62,758 nt of DNA, taken from Amycolatopsis coloradensis (GTDB lineage: Bacteria > Actinomycetota > Actinomycetes > Mycobacteriales > Pseudonocardiaceae). Positions within the stretch are counted from its first letter, which is position 1. Each line of letters opens with the position of its first letter. The translations under genes were made by a program, and so were the position numbers. Shown piece after piece: positions 1-7,391 of this stretch. The notes beneath the pieces were generated by a model. That model was not told the origin of the DNA. It searched no databases and saw only the letters and a program-made list of their open reading frames with translations. The stretch is from NCBI RefSeq assembly GCF_001953865.1, contig NZ_MQUQ01000041.1:67057-129814 (forward strand), read 5' to 3'.

Positions 1-2
1 CG

Positions 3-119
3 GACATCCCGCGGCACGAGGCCTGGCACACCGACGTCTACACCAATGCCGACGGCACGTGGCGTTGTGCCTGGTCGCAAGCCACCGGCATCATGGACCT
101 TCCGTCGGCCGCACCCTGA
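3..119 (+). CDS. C-terminal fragment of an NTF2-like (SnoaL/DUF4440-type) protein
   Basis: The window opens inside a forward reading frame that ends at the TGA at 117-119. Only 38 residues remain. They contain HTDVY, then NADGTWRC and WSQAT, which is the usual last beta-strand pair of small NTF2-fold proteins in the SnoaL/DUF4440 group. These are cone-shaped domains used either as enzymes or as ligand binders. The start and most of the domain lie outside the window, so no catalytic residues can be judged. The family call rests on the short C-terminal pattern only. Confidence 0.5.
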   Translation, partial: DIPRHEAWHTDVYTNADGTWRCAWSQATGIMDLPSAAP

Positions 120-159
120 CCCAGCACAAGGAAGGCGCGGACCGGACTTGACGTCGTGA

Positions 160-385
160 CGTCCTTTCGCCACTGACGGCGCCTTCCACCGCGACATCGA
201 TTCCGGCACGGTCATGATGGCACTGCAGGGCATTCGGTGCGGCCCACGACCGCCCCGCTTGGCGGGCCGAGGCCGACGGTGTCATCACCCTCGTACTGGA
301 CGGGCCGCGCCGCGCGGCCAAGAACCTCGTCGGGTACGCCGATGAACGACTGGAACACGTGCGGCCGCGCCGGATCGCTCCTCAC
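160..385 (+). pseudogene. Possible decayed gene remnant
   Basis: No intact gene covers 120-386. Two forward frames carry protein-like text one after the other. From about 166 the frame reads FATDGAFHRDIDSGTVMMAL. From about 232 a second frame reads AWRAEADGVITLVLDGPRRA and continues to about 375. The switch between frames and the absence of a start suggest an old frameshifted gene. I cannot name a family, and chance coding-like sequence in GC-rich DNA is a real alternative. Confidence 0.2.
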
Positions 386-386
386 C

Positions 387-425
387 GTGTGGATTTCGGG
401 TCGCTGGATGACCCGAAATCCACAC
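387..425 (-). terminator. Hairpin downstream of the HPF-like gene
   Basis: A perfect inverted repeat of 16 bp, gtgtggatttcgggtc at 387-402 and its complement at 410-425, encloses a 7-nt loop. It begins 7 nt beyond the stop codon of the reverse-strand HPF-like gene. There is no clear U-tract, as is common for actinobacterial terminators. It probably ends that transcript. Confidence 0.6.
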
Positions 426-431
426 AGTCCC

Positions 432-854
432 TCACGTCGCTTCGCGGTTGCGCTCCGCCTCGATCAAATCAGCGGTCTCGTCCCCGAGCACACCCACCTG
501 CTCCGGATCCTCCGGCCCTGACATGTGACGGATACTGTCACTGCCCTTGTGGTCATGGGCGCGGCTGTGCCGGGAATCCAGCACTCGCACCAGTTTGTGT
601 GCCGCCCCGGCGTAGGCACCGTCCACGGTGCTCGCATGGTGGGTGACCGCGACCGGTTCCTTACCGCCGGGCCGCGCTTCGATCACGCACTTCTTGTCCT
701 CCGGCTTGCCCCCGCCGTCTTCACTGAGGTGCACCTCCACCCGGGTCAACCATCCGCCGAACCGGGACAGGCTGTTCTCCAGGTCGGCGGTCACATAGTC
801 GGCCAGTTTCTCTCCACCGGGGATCTTGTGATCGGTGTTGACTTGGATTTGCAC
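432..854 (-). CDS. HPF/RaiA-like ribosome-associated protein
   Basis: This encodes 140 residues. The first 100 fit the sigma-54-modulation/HPF (S30AE) fold: MQIQVNTDHKI at the start, an amphipathic helix ending LENSLSRFGGWLTRVEVHLS, a strand with KKCVIEARPGG, and a second helix AYAGAAHKLVRVLDSRHSR. Such proteins bind the 30S subunit and stabilise idle ribosomes in stress. The GTG start at 854 is chosen because a GGAGG lies 6 nt upstream; an upstream ATG in the same frame would add a non-conserved 38-residue extension. The tail after residue 105 is charged and lacks the long-HPF dimerisation domain, so this is a short-form protein. Confidence 0.75.
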   Translation of the reverse strand: MQIQVNTDHKIPGGEKLADYVTADLENSLSRFGGWLTRVEVHLSEDGGGKPEDKKCVIEARPGGKEPVAVTHHASTVDGAYAGAAHKLVRVLDSRHSRAHDHKGSDSIRHMSGPEDPEQVGVLGDETADLIEAERNREAT

Positions 855-912
855 TGACAGCCTCCAAAACGGGACAGCGATGAACTTCGTCAGTACCACG
901 GTGGCGATCAGC

Positions 913-1500
913 TCAAACCCCGGTGACCTCAGCGCACGAACTGCCGAGCAGTGCCGCGACAGCCTCACGCGCCTGACGCGCCGGCGCCGGGTCGCCGTTG
1001 ATGCCCGCCGTCACGATGGCTCCTTCGGCGAGCAGGTAGACCGGTTCGGTCACCGTCGCCCCGGCGGCCAGCACCCAGGTCTCGATCTGCTCGCGGAACG
1101 CCCGTTTGTGTGTCCGCACTTCGGCCAGTACCGCCTCTGACGAGGGCGCGAATTCGCCATGGGCGTTGATCCAGGCACAGCCGCGAAAACCGGGTTCGGC
1201 GAACCATTCGGCGAGCCAGTCGAAGATCGACAGCACCCGCTCACGGGGATCCGCGACCTGGTCCACATAGGCCGCCAGGCTGCGCCGCCAGCGCTGGTCA
1301 CGACGTCTGAGCATCGCCACCACGAGGGTTTCCTTGGTTTCGAAGAACCGGTAGATCCGCTTCAAGGAGAGGCCGGACGCCGCGCGGAGCTTGTCCATGC
1401 CGACCGCCTGGATGCCGTTCTCGTAGAAGAGATTCTCGGCGGCGTCGAGCAGGGTCTCGCGGTCCGAGCGGTTCTGCTCGTCGGTGACGGCGGCGGGCAT
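913..1500 (-). CDS. TetR-family transcriptional regulator
   Basis: This encodes 195 residues. An N-terminal TetR helix-turn-helix occupies about residues 14-60, with ETLLDAAENLFYENGIQAVG followed by LKRIYRFFETKETL. The rest is a helical ligand-binding domain with WINAHGEF near residue 110, a pattern of TetR_C subfamilies. It is transcribed away from the DUF1348 gene, and two palindromes in the 88-bp gap are good operator candidates. By the usual logic of such pairs it represses both itself and that neighbour in response to an unknown small molecule. Confidence 0.85.
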   Translation of the reverse strand: MPAAVTDEQNRSDRETLLDAAENLFYENGIQAVGMDKLRAASGLSLKRIYRFFETKETLVVAMLRRRDQRWRRSLAAYVDQVADPRERVLSIFDWLAEWFAEPGFRGCAWINAHGEFAPSSEAVLAEVRTHKRAFREQIETWVLAAGATVTEPVYLLAEGAIVTAGINGDPAPARQAREAVAALLGSSCAEVTGV

Positions 1501-1519
1501 CGGAACTCCTTGACGTCGA

Positions 1520-1571
1520 GAACGATCGTTCCCTACTGTAGGCGCCAGAGCGTAGAGAACGCTCGTTCTCT
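1520..1571. promoter_or_regulatory. Two palindromic operator candidates between TetR and DUF1348 genes
   Basis: A perfect 12-bp palindrome gaacgatcgttc lies at 1520-1531. A second element, agagaacg-ct-cgttctct with 8-bp arms, lies at 1554-1571. Both share the half-site gaacg/cgttc. Their position in the divergent promoter and the typical TetR symmetry make them likely binding sites of the adjacent regulator. The DUF1348 ribosome binding site aggagg follows at 1577-1582. Confidence 0.6.
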
Positions 1572-1588
1572 ATCCGAGGAGGTCGAAG

Positions 1589-2050
1589 ATGCCGGAAGAG
1601 CGCCCGCCCTGTCCGCCGTTCACCCGCGAGACGGCGCTGCGGAAAGTCCAAGCGGCCGAGGACGCCTGGAACACCCGCGACCCCCGCCGGGTGGCGTCGG
1701 CGTACACGCCGGACTCGGTATGGCGTAACCGGGATACGTTCGTCCGCGGCCGGGAGGAGATCGTCACGTTCCTGACCGGGAAGTGGGAGCGGGAACTGGA
1801 CTACGCGCTGCGCAAGAACCTCTGGGCGTTCACCGAGGACCGGATCGCCGTCCGGTTCCAGTACGAATGGCACGACCACGCCGGACAGTGGTGGCGCAGC
1901 TACGGCAACGAACTGTGGGAGTTCGACGAACACGGTCTCATGAGCCGTCGTGAGGCGAGCATCAACGACGTCGCCTTCCCCGAGATCGAGCGGCGCATCC
2001 ACGGCCCGCGCCCGAAGGAGGAACACGGAGCCGACTTCCCGCTCCGCTAG
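1589..2050 (+). CDS. DUF1348 / NTF2-like family protein
   Basis: This 153-residue protein matches the DUF1348 group of NTF2-fold proteins. It contains AEDAWNTRDPRRVASAYT near residue 22, then SVWRNRDTFVRGREEIVTFL, then a tryptophan-rich strand region RFQYEWHDHAGQWWRSYGNE and the ending GLMSRREASINDVA. The length is usual for the family. No enzymatic activity is established for DUF1348. The ATG at 1589 has an aggagg 6 nt upstream. Its divergent TetR neighbour suggests induction by a small molecule. Confidence 0.8.
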   Translation: MPEERPPCPPFTRETALRKVQAAEDAWNTRDPRRVASAYTPDSVWRNRDTFVRGREEIVTFLTGKWERELDYALRKNLWAFTEDRIAVRFQYEWHDHAGQWWRSYGNELWEFDEHGLMSRREASINDVAFPEIERRIHGPRPKEEHGADFPLR

Positions 2051-2179
2051 CTCAACTCGGCTGAGTCGCCCGGACCGCCGCGGCGACTTCGCCGCGGCGC
2101 GAGGAGGACATGCCGGGGACTTAAGGCAGTGCGCGGCGGACGCAGTAGGCGTTGCGAATTTTGGGAGGAAGCCGCCGGG

Positions 2180-2596
2180 TCAGAGCCAGTCTGCCTCGAT
2201 GCCGCGGGCACGCAGCGTCTCGAGCGCCTCCTCGTTGCCCGTGTAGAACAACGTCATCGACTTCAGCTTCGGAAAGTGCCGCAAGTCGGCGAACTCGTCG
2301 ACGTCGAACAGCCCGTCCTCGCCGTCCCAGTTCGGCGCGATCTCCAGGTAGATCTCGTTGCCGCCGTCCATCTCGATCTCGGTGATCTTCTCCGCGAGCC
2401 CGACGGGGACCTCGAGCGCCTCGAAGTAGGCCAGGGCCTCAGGTACCGCCTCGACGCTCCCGCCATCGAAGGTGAAGCCCTGCTCGGCGGCGAATGCCCG
2501 CAGGTCGAACTTCGGCAGGAGGTCCTGGACGTACATCAGTTCCTGGACGACGGCGAGTTTGAAGTTGGGATCGGCGAACGGGATCGACTGGCTCAT
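2180..2596 (-). CDS. Conserved hypothetical protein, resembles DUF6892
   Basis: This 138-residue acidic protein has no signal peptide or membrane segment. The beginning, FKLAVVQELMYVQDLLPKFD, and the IYLEIAPNWDGEDGLFDV segment with LRHFPKLKSMTLFY resemble the DUF6892 group of uncharacterised, toxin-immunity-like small proteins. That assignment is from memory of the pattern and is moderate. It stands alone between the DUF1348 gene and the HEAT-repeat unit. Confidence 0.55.
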   Translation of the reverse strand: MSQSIPFADPNFKLAVVQELMYVQDLLPKFDLRAFAAEQGFTFDGGSVEAVPEALAYFEALEVPVGLAEKITEIEMDGGNEIYLEIAPNWDGEDGLFDVDEFADLRHFPKLKSMTLFYTGNEEALETLRARGIEADWL

Positions 2597-2724
2597 CCCT
2601 GAACCCTATAAGCGGCGAAGGCGTCCACAGTGGATTCACCGAAAAGAGATCGGCGTCACGGCCGAAGGGCAGTTGACCTTGACACCGTGACAAGGTCTTC
2701 ACTGAAGCGCAGGAGGTGGTTCCC

Positions 2725-3399
2725 ATGAACCCGACCACGGATTCACCGAGCAGGCCGCTACTCGACGCGCTGAGCGCCGAGGACTCGTCGACACGGCTCA
2801 AAGCCGCACTGGCGGCCGGGACCCGGCCCGATCCCGGCTTCGTCGACGCGCTCGTCGCGCGCTGCGCGGTCGAGCCGGACTTCTTCGTTCGCGACATGCT
2901 CACCTGGGCCCTGACCCGCCTCCCACCGCGGGTCACGGTGCCAAGGCTCCTCGCCGAGCTTCGTTCCCAGCCTGCTCAAGCCCGGAGTCAGGCGCTGCAC
3001 ACGCTGTCGAAGATCGGAGACCGCGCCGCCTGGCCCGCGATAACGCCGTCCTTGCTGCACGACGCCGACGACGAGGTCGCACGCAGTGCGTGGCGCGCGG
3101 CCGTCGTCCTGGCGCCGGAGCAGGACCGAGCCGGCCTGGCCTCGGAACTGGTCACGCAGCTCGGCCGCGGCGACCGGGACAGGCGGCTGAGCCTCAGCCG
3201 CGCACTCGTCGCGCTGGGGGACGCGAGCGAGGCGGCCCTGCGGAAAGGGCTGGAGAGCCCTGACCCGATGGTGCGCGCGCACGCGCGTGCCACGGAACGG
3301 CTCCTGCGCGATCCCGACGCCGGTTTCGACGTGACGGCCGACGAGGCGAAACGGATCGTGGCGCTCGGTCCGCACCGGCCAGCAGGATCGGGATGCTGA
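2725..3399 (+). CDS. HEAT-repeat domain protein
   Basis: This 224-residue protein is made of helical repeats. Examples are LLDALSAEDSSTRLKAALAA, then ALHTLSKIGDRAAWPAITPS, LLHDADDEVARSAWRAAVVL and LGDASEAALRKGLESPDPMV, which follow the HEAT/PBS-lyase pattern. The ATG at 2725 has aggagg at 2711-2716, so the in-frame GTG at 2716 that overlaps the Shine-Dalgarno is rejected. The stop overlaps the start of the MerR gene by 7 nt, so the two are translationally coupled and probably work together. Confidence 0.75.
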   Translation: MNPTTDSPSRPLLDALSAEDSSTRLKAALAAGTRPDPGFVDALVARCAVEPDFFVRDMLTWALTRLPPRVTVPRLLAELRSQPAQARSQALHTLSKIGDRAAWPAITPSLLHDADDEVARSAWRAAVVLAPEQDRAGLASELVTQLGRGDRDRRLSLSRALVALGDASEAALRKGLESPDPMVRAHARATERLLRDPDAGFDVTADEAKRIVALGPHRPAGSGC

Positions 3400-4391
3400 T
3401 CGGTGAGGTGGCGCGGCATTCGGGAGTGAGCACCCGGATGCTGCGTCACTACGACTCCCTCGGGCTGGTGCGGCCGACCGGGCGCACCGTCGGCGGCTAC
3501 CGGGAGTATTCGACCGAGGACATCCGCCGGATCTTCCACGTGGAGTGCCTGCGGTCGCTGGGGTTATCGCTGCGCCAGATCTCGCGCGCCCTCGATGATC
3601 CGGCCTTCACACCGTCCGCGCTGGTCGGGGACCTCATCCGCCGGACCGAAGACCGCTTGAGCCGGGAGCAGGAGTTGCTCGAACGGCTTCGCACGGTCGG
3701 TGCCTCGGCGCCCTCGGACTGGGAGGACGTCTTACGCATCGTGGAACTTCTGCGGGGACTCGCTTCGCCCCATGCCGCGTACCGCCAGCAGGCCGCGCTG
3801 AATCCGGCCGACGACATTCCGGTTCCCGCCGACCTGCTCGCCGACGCGGTGCTTACCGAGTCCGATCCGAACGTCGCCGGGGCCCTGCGCTGGGCTCTCG
3901 CGCGGGCGGGTGGCGACGGCGTCGCCGGCGTGGCGGCCGGTCTGCGTTCGGAGGACGTCGACGTCCGGCAGCGCGCGGTCCTGACGATCGCCGAGATGCC
4001 CGGTAAGGAAGCGCTGGCCGCGCTCACGGAAGCGCTCGGAGACCCCGACGCGAGAGTGCGACGGCACGCCGCACTGGCCCTGGGCAGGGCTGGCACGACC
4101 GCGGCCGTTCCGACCCTCGTGGACATGGTGGTCGACGGCGCGAACGACGTCGAAGCGGCGGAAGCGCTGGGTGCCCTGGCGGAAAATCACGGGGTCGAGG
4201 AACTGATCATGGCCGCTTTGTCCGGCGAACTCGCCGCGCACCCCGCGGATTCCGCGATCCGGATTCGGGTCATCCAGGCGCTGGCGGAGCTTCCGGGACC
4301 GCTGGCACTGGGCGCCCTGCGGCAGCTGGCCGAGGACGACGATCCGGCCGTCGCCCTGATCGCCTCGGCCCTGGCCGGCCGCGATCGATGA
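3393..4391 (+). CDS. MerR-family regulator fused to HEAT repeats
   Basis: This encodes 332 residues. Residues 1-70 are a MerR winged helix-turn-helix, with MLIGEVARHSGVSTRMLRHY followed by GGYREYSTEDIRRI and a short coiled dimerisation helix to about residue 115. From about residue 140 to the end there are HEAT/PBS-lyase repeats such as RSEDVDVRQRAVLTIAEMPG and LGDPDARVRRHAALALGRAG. The repeat part replaces the usual small ligand-binding tail, so the signal may be a protein partner. The start codon overlaps the preceding HEAT gene, which suggests the partner is that protein. Confidence 0.8.
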   Translation: MLIGEVARHSGVSTRMLRHYDSLGLVRPTGRTVGGYREYSTEDIRRIFHVECLRSLGLSLRQISRALDDPAFTPSALVGDLIRRTEDRLSREQELLERLRTVGASAPSDWEDVLRIVELLRGLASPHAAYRQQAALNPADDIPVPADLLADAVLTESDPNVAGALRWALARAGGDGVAGVAAGLRSEDVDVRQRAVLTIAEMPGKEALAALTEALGDPDARVRRHAALALGRAGTTAAVPTLVDMVVDGANDVEAAEALGALAENHGVEELIMAALSGELAAHPADSAIRIRVIQALAELPGPLALGALRQLAEDDDPAVALIASALAGRDR

Positions 4392-4800
4392 TCACTCCGG
4401 CGCGGTCTCCCGGTGGGGACGGTCACTTCGACGCGTTCCATGATCAGGGCGAACGCCATGATCAGCATCGGGGTCACCAGCACCATCCACATGAAAGATC
4501 AGGTACCCGCTCGGCCCGCGGTTCAATCCGGCGGCCGTTCGCACGTTCCCTCGGGCACCGTCGGGCGGCCGGGAATTCGCGCCGGGAGACGGCCGCCACG
4601 GCACAGGCCGGCGCGGTCAGTACCACCGCGATCCACGGCAGCGGGGTCGCGGTTCGGCCCGGTGACCCTGGCCGCCGCGGCGGGGAACGAGGTGAGGGAT
4701 CCACCGAAAGCCAAGCCCCAAAAGGCGACGGCGCCATACCGCAGCACCGGCCCCGGTGGCGCGGCTTGAACGAAGTACACCAGGAGGTGGGCCGCTTATA
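4392..4800 (-). pseudogene. Possible frameshifted membrane-protein remnant
   Basis: No intact gene fits this 409-bp stretch. On the reverse strand three different frames carry hydrophobic segments in order. One at about 4780-4690 reads VLRYGAVAFWGLAFGG. One at about 4660-4610 reads PWIAVVLTAPACAVAAV. One at about 4492-4410 reads MWMVLVTPMLIMAFALIMER. Three membrane-like helices split across three frames suggest a decayed small membrane protein. Chance hydrophobicity of GC-rich antisense sequence cannot be excluded. Confidence 0.3.
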
Positions 4801-4808
4801 GTGACCGC

Positions 4809-5327
4809 GTGTACTCCCCCATCCCCATCTTGAACGAGCTGAAGGACTTCTACGACTCGGCTCGCGACTTCATCGCCGACGGCTTCGAGCTGTACGACTA
4901 CGACGACAAGGAACGCCACTTCCCCAAGGAGCTGGACGACCCGGAGTTCCTTTCCCGGTTGATTCCCTTCGCCCAGGCGAACGGGAGTGGCTCGATGTAC
5001 GCGATCTGGCGATCCTCCGACGAGACGGACCTCGCCCTGCTGCCTGTCGTGGCCTTCGGCGACGAAGGCGGTGAACACGTCGTCGCCCGCGACTTCCAGG
5101 ATTTCCTGCGGCTGCTGGGCTACGACGCCGAGATCATGGTCGACCACGACTCGGCTTACTACTTCCGCGAGGAAGACGACGGCCACAGCGGCTCGCACGA
5201 AGAGTTCGTCGAGTGGCTCCGGAAACGTGGCCTGGCACCGGCCGAGGATCCGGACGCCGTCGTGGCCGCCGCTCAGGAGGTCCACGGGGAGCGGTTCCGG
5301 GCGTGGATCACGAGACGGCGAGGATGA
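4809..5327 (+). CDS. Hypothetical acidic protein, SMI1/KNR4-like character
   Basis: This 172-residue, strongly acidic protein begins YSPIPILNELKDFYDSARDF and has no signal or membrane segment. The middle reads MYAIWRSSDETDLALLPVVA and FGDEGGEHVVARDFQDFLRL, a beta-strand then helix layout that recalls SUKH (SMI1/KNR4) immunity-type proteins. The GTG at 4809 is the first start in frame, but the aggagg at 4782-4787 is about 22 nt away, so the start is uncertain. No toxin gene is next to it, and the function is unknown. Confidence 0.5.
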   Translation: MYSPIPILNELKDFYDSARDFIADGFELYDYDDKERHFPKELDDPEFLSRLIPFAQANGSGSMYAIWRSSDETDLALLPVVAFGDEGGEHVVARDFQDFLRLLGYDAEIMVDHDSAYYFREEDDGHSGSHEEFVEWLRKRGLAPAEDPDAVVAAAQEVHGERFRAWITRRRG

Positions 5328-5396
5328 CCGCTTCCGCTTCGTTCTCTCCGGCTTCCGGCAGCGGAATCCGCAGAAACGGGAGCTTCGGTGACCCGG

Positions 5397-5864
5397 TCAG
5401 CGACGGCCGGCGGCCAGGATGACGAGGAACTGGCCGCCACCCGGCTCGATGGCGGCGGTCACCGGCAGCCCTGGCACCAACCGGGAGAACCGGTCCACCA
5501 GCCAGTCCGCCGCCTCTTGCGCGTCCTGCTTCGTCGGGCACCGGGCCACCATCTCGCGGCCTCCCTTGCGCTCCAGCCTCCCGGCGACGGTGATCAGCGG
5601 CGCGGGTTCGACCACGTGCAGGCGGTCCGGCCAGGAGATGACCACCTTGACCGCGCCCTTGCGGGTGTTGCAACCGCGATGCGCGAGCCGCTCGGGGATC
5701 TTGGCCTTCCGGTCGGCGGTCCGGCTGTCGACACTCGGCCCTCGCGGGTCGTTCACCGACATGTCGGCGTCGACCGGTTCGTCGCACACCCAGCATCGCC
5801 AGCCGTCGCGTTCGGCCACATCATCGAGGAGACTCACACGGGGCAACCTAGCCTGCCCCTCCAC
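5397..5864 (-). CDS. HNH-type zinc-finger protein
   Basis: This 155-residue protein has an HNH signature. CWVCDEP near residue 24 supplies the first zinc pair. The segment ERLAHRGCNTRKGAVKV near residue 60 gives the H-x2-CN-x2-KG ending typical of HNH nucleases. The C-terminal half, with MVARCPTKQDAQEAADWLVD, is not part of the HNH core. The isolated location shows no toxin or restriction partner. A nicking or nuclease activity is plausible but not demonstrated. Confidence 0.65.
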   Translation of the reverse strand: MEGQARLPRVSLLDDVAERDGWRCWVCDEPVDADMSVNDPRGPSVDSRTADRKAKIPERLAHRGCNTRKGAVKVVISWPDRLHVVEPAPLITVAGRLERKGGREMVARCPTKQDAQEAADWLVDRFSRLVPGLPVTAAIEPGGGQFLVILAAGRR

Positions 5865-5871
5865 CCGTTGC

Positions 5872-6675
5872 TCACGCGGTTCGTGAAGTGCTCGGTGGCC
5901 GAAAGAGATAGTTGTTCGCGTGCGAGCACACTCTGTCGGCCGCCTGCCACCCGTGCTTCCAGGCGTACATGGCGTAGCCGCGGCACTTCAGCCACTCCAC
6001 CACGTCGTCCGGGGAATACTCGTATCGCGCGGTGTGCCGCGCCTCTATTTCGATGAGCATCGTCGGCAGAAACGTCCCGACGGTCCGCTCTCCACCGTGC
6101 AGGACATGGAGTTCTCCTCCTTCGACATCGATCTTGACGAAGTCGAGGCGGGCCAGGCCGGCACAGAGCCCATCGAGGGTCTCCACGTCGACGAGCATGT
6201 CGACGTGGTCGCGGTATTCCGCGTTGGAGCCCAGACCATGGGTCTTCCAAGCGAGAAAGGACCGGCTGGTAGCCGGTCCGTAGGGACCGAAGGGCACCCT
6301 CATCGTCGCCCGGCCAGGCTCGGCGCCCAGTGCCACGGCGTGGTGACGGACGTTCGGGCGCCCCCGTGCCGCCAGCACACGGGACCACACCGGATGGGAG
6401 AAGGACAGCGGTTCGACGGTGTGCACCAGCCCCGCGGGCCCGGCCAGATGGGACAGCGCCTGGCTGTACAGCCCGGCAGCCGAACCCACGTCCACACATA
6501 CGTCGCCCGCTCGGACCAGACCGGGTAGCGTCTGCAATTCGGTGTCCAGCCAGGACGTCCGGCGGGCGAGCAGGTTGGCGATGCCGATCGTCAGACTCGG
6601 CCGGTCCAGGCGGGGCAAGGAACTCTTCACGTTGATCACCCGACAAGGGTGCTGTACGCGGGTGTCCCTGGGCAT
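5872..6675 (-). CDS. FkbM-family methyltransferase
   Basis: This is a SAM-dependent methyltransferase of the FkbM group. GDVCVDVGSAAGLYSQAL is motif I for SAM binding, and LDFVKIDVEGGELHVLHG is the hallmark FkbM motif with the acidic residue before the EGGE turn. Family members O-methylate sugars or polyketides, and the substrate here is unknown. The ATG at 6675 is preferred because an in-frame GTG at 6738, which overlaps the response-regulator stop as GTGA, would place a conserved regulatory palindrome (6715-6730) inside the coding region. The GTG start remains possible. It is not linked to the NRPS cluster. Confidence 0.75.
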   Translation of the reverse strand: MPRDTRVQHPCRVINVKSSLPRLDRPSLTIGIANLLARRTSWLDTELQTLPGLVRAGDVCVDVGSAAGLYSQALSHLAGPAGLVHTVEPLSFSHPVWSRVLAARGRPNVRHHAVALGAEPGRATMRVPFGPYGPATSRSFLAWKTHGLGSNAEYRDHVDMLVDVETLDGLCAGLARLDFVKIDVEGGELHVLHGGERTVGTFLPTMLIEIEARHTARYEYSPDDVVEWLKCRGYAMYAWKHGWQAADRVCSHANNYLFRPPSTSRTA

Positions 6676-6714
6676 CGGCCTGACGACCACACCGGACGGG
6701 ACGGCAGGTATCCC

Positions 6715-6730
6715 GTGGGCGTACGTCCAC
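6715..6730. promoter_or_regulatory. Imperfect palindrome gtgggcgtacgtccac, candidate regulator site
   Basis: The 16-mer gtgggcgtacgtccac is an imperfect palindrome lying between the response-regulator stop and the preferred FkbM start. Nearly the same 16-mer recurs at 8597-8612 upstream of the histidine kinase gene. Two copies flanking one two-component operon suggest binding sites of that response regulator. Confidence 0.4.
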
Positions 6731-6734
6731 GGGA

Positions 6735-7391
6735 TCACGGCGGTGGCGTCACCAGGCCCATCTCGTAGGCGATGATGACGAGATGCACGCGATCGCGGGC
6801 GTCGAGTTTGGTGAACAGGCGCGCCACGTGTGCCTTGGCGGTGGCCACGCTGATGTACAGCTCGGCCGAGATCTCGTTGTTGGACCTGCCGCGGCCGACC
6901 AGTGTCAGCACTTCGCGCTCCCGTTCGGTGATGCCGTCGGTCCGTCGGCGGGCAGGCGCCGGCTCGGGACGGGCGGCGAACTCCGCGATCAGGCGGCGGG
7001 TGACGGCAGGCGCGATCAGCGCGTCACCGGCGGCGACCACGCGGATCGCGGCGAGGATGTCCTCCAGCGCCATGTCCTTGACGAGGAAGCCACTGGCGCC
7101 TGCCCGGAGCGCCGCGTACACGTATTCGTCCTCGTCGAAGGTGGTGAGCACGAGAACACGTGGCGGTTCCGAGGCCGTGATCACCTGCCGGGTGGCTTCG
7201 ATACCGTCCATGTTCGGCATCCGGATGTCCATCACCACCACGTCCGGCCGCGTGGCCCGGACCACTCGCACCGTCTCGGCCCCGGTTCCGGCCTCACCGA
7301 CCACGGCGATGTCGTCGGTGTCGGCGATGAGGACTCGCAGACCGCTGCGGATCAGTGGCTGGTCGTCGGCGAGGACGACCCGGACCGTCAC
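6735..7391 (-). CDS. NarL/FixJ-family response regulator
   Basis: This encodes 218 residues. The receiver domain (1-120) has VLADDQPLIRSGLRVLI at the start and VVVMDIRMP with the phospho-accepting Asp near residue 55. The LuxR-type DNA-binding domain near the C-terminus has GITEREREVLTLVGRGRSN and SVATAKAHVARLFTKL. The GTG at 7391 overlaps the TGA of the upstream kinase gene by 4 nt (GTGA), so the pair is translationally coupled. It should be phosphorylated by that kinase. Confidence 0.9.
   Translation of the reverse strand: MTVRVVLADDQPLIRSGLRVLIADTDDIAVVGEAGTGAETVRVVRATRPDVVVMDIRMPNMDGIEATRQVITASEPPRVLVLTTFDEDEYVYAALRAGASGFLVKDMALEDILAAIRVVAAGDALIAPAVTRRLIAEFAARPEPAPARRRTDGITEREREVLTLVGRGRSNNEISAELYISVATAKAHVARLFTKLDARDRVHLVIIAYEMGLVTPPP

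Noticed and set aside
5872..6675. FkbM methyltransferase as a tailoring gene of the NRPS cluster
   Set aside because: It is 7 kb away, separated by many unrelated genes, and appears tied to the two-component system by a shared site.
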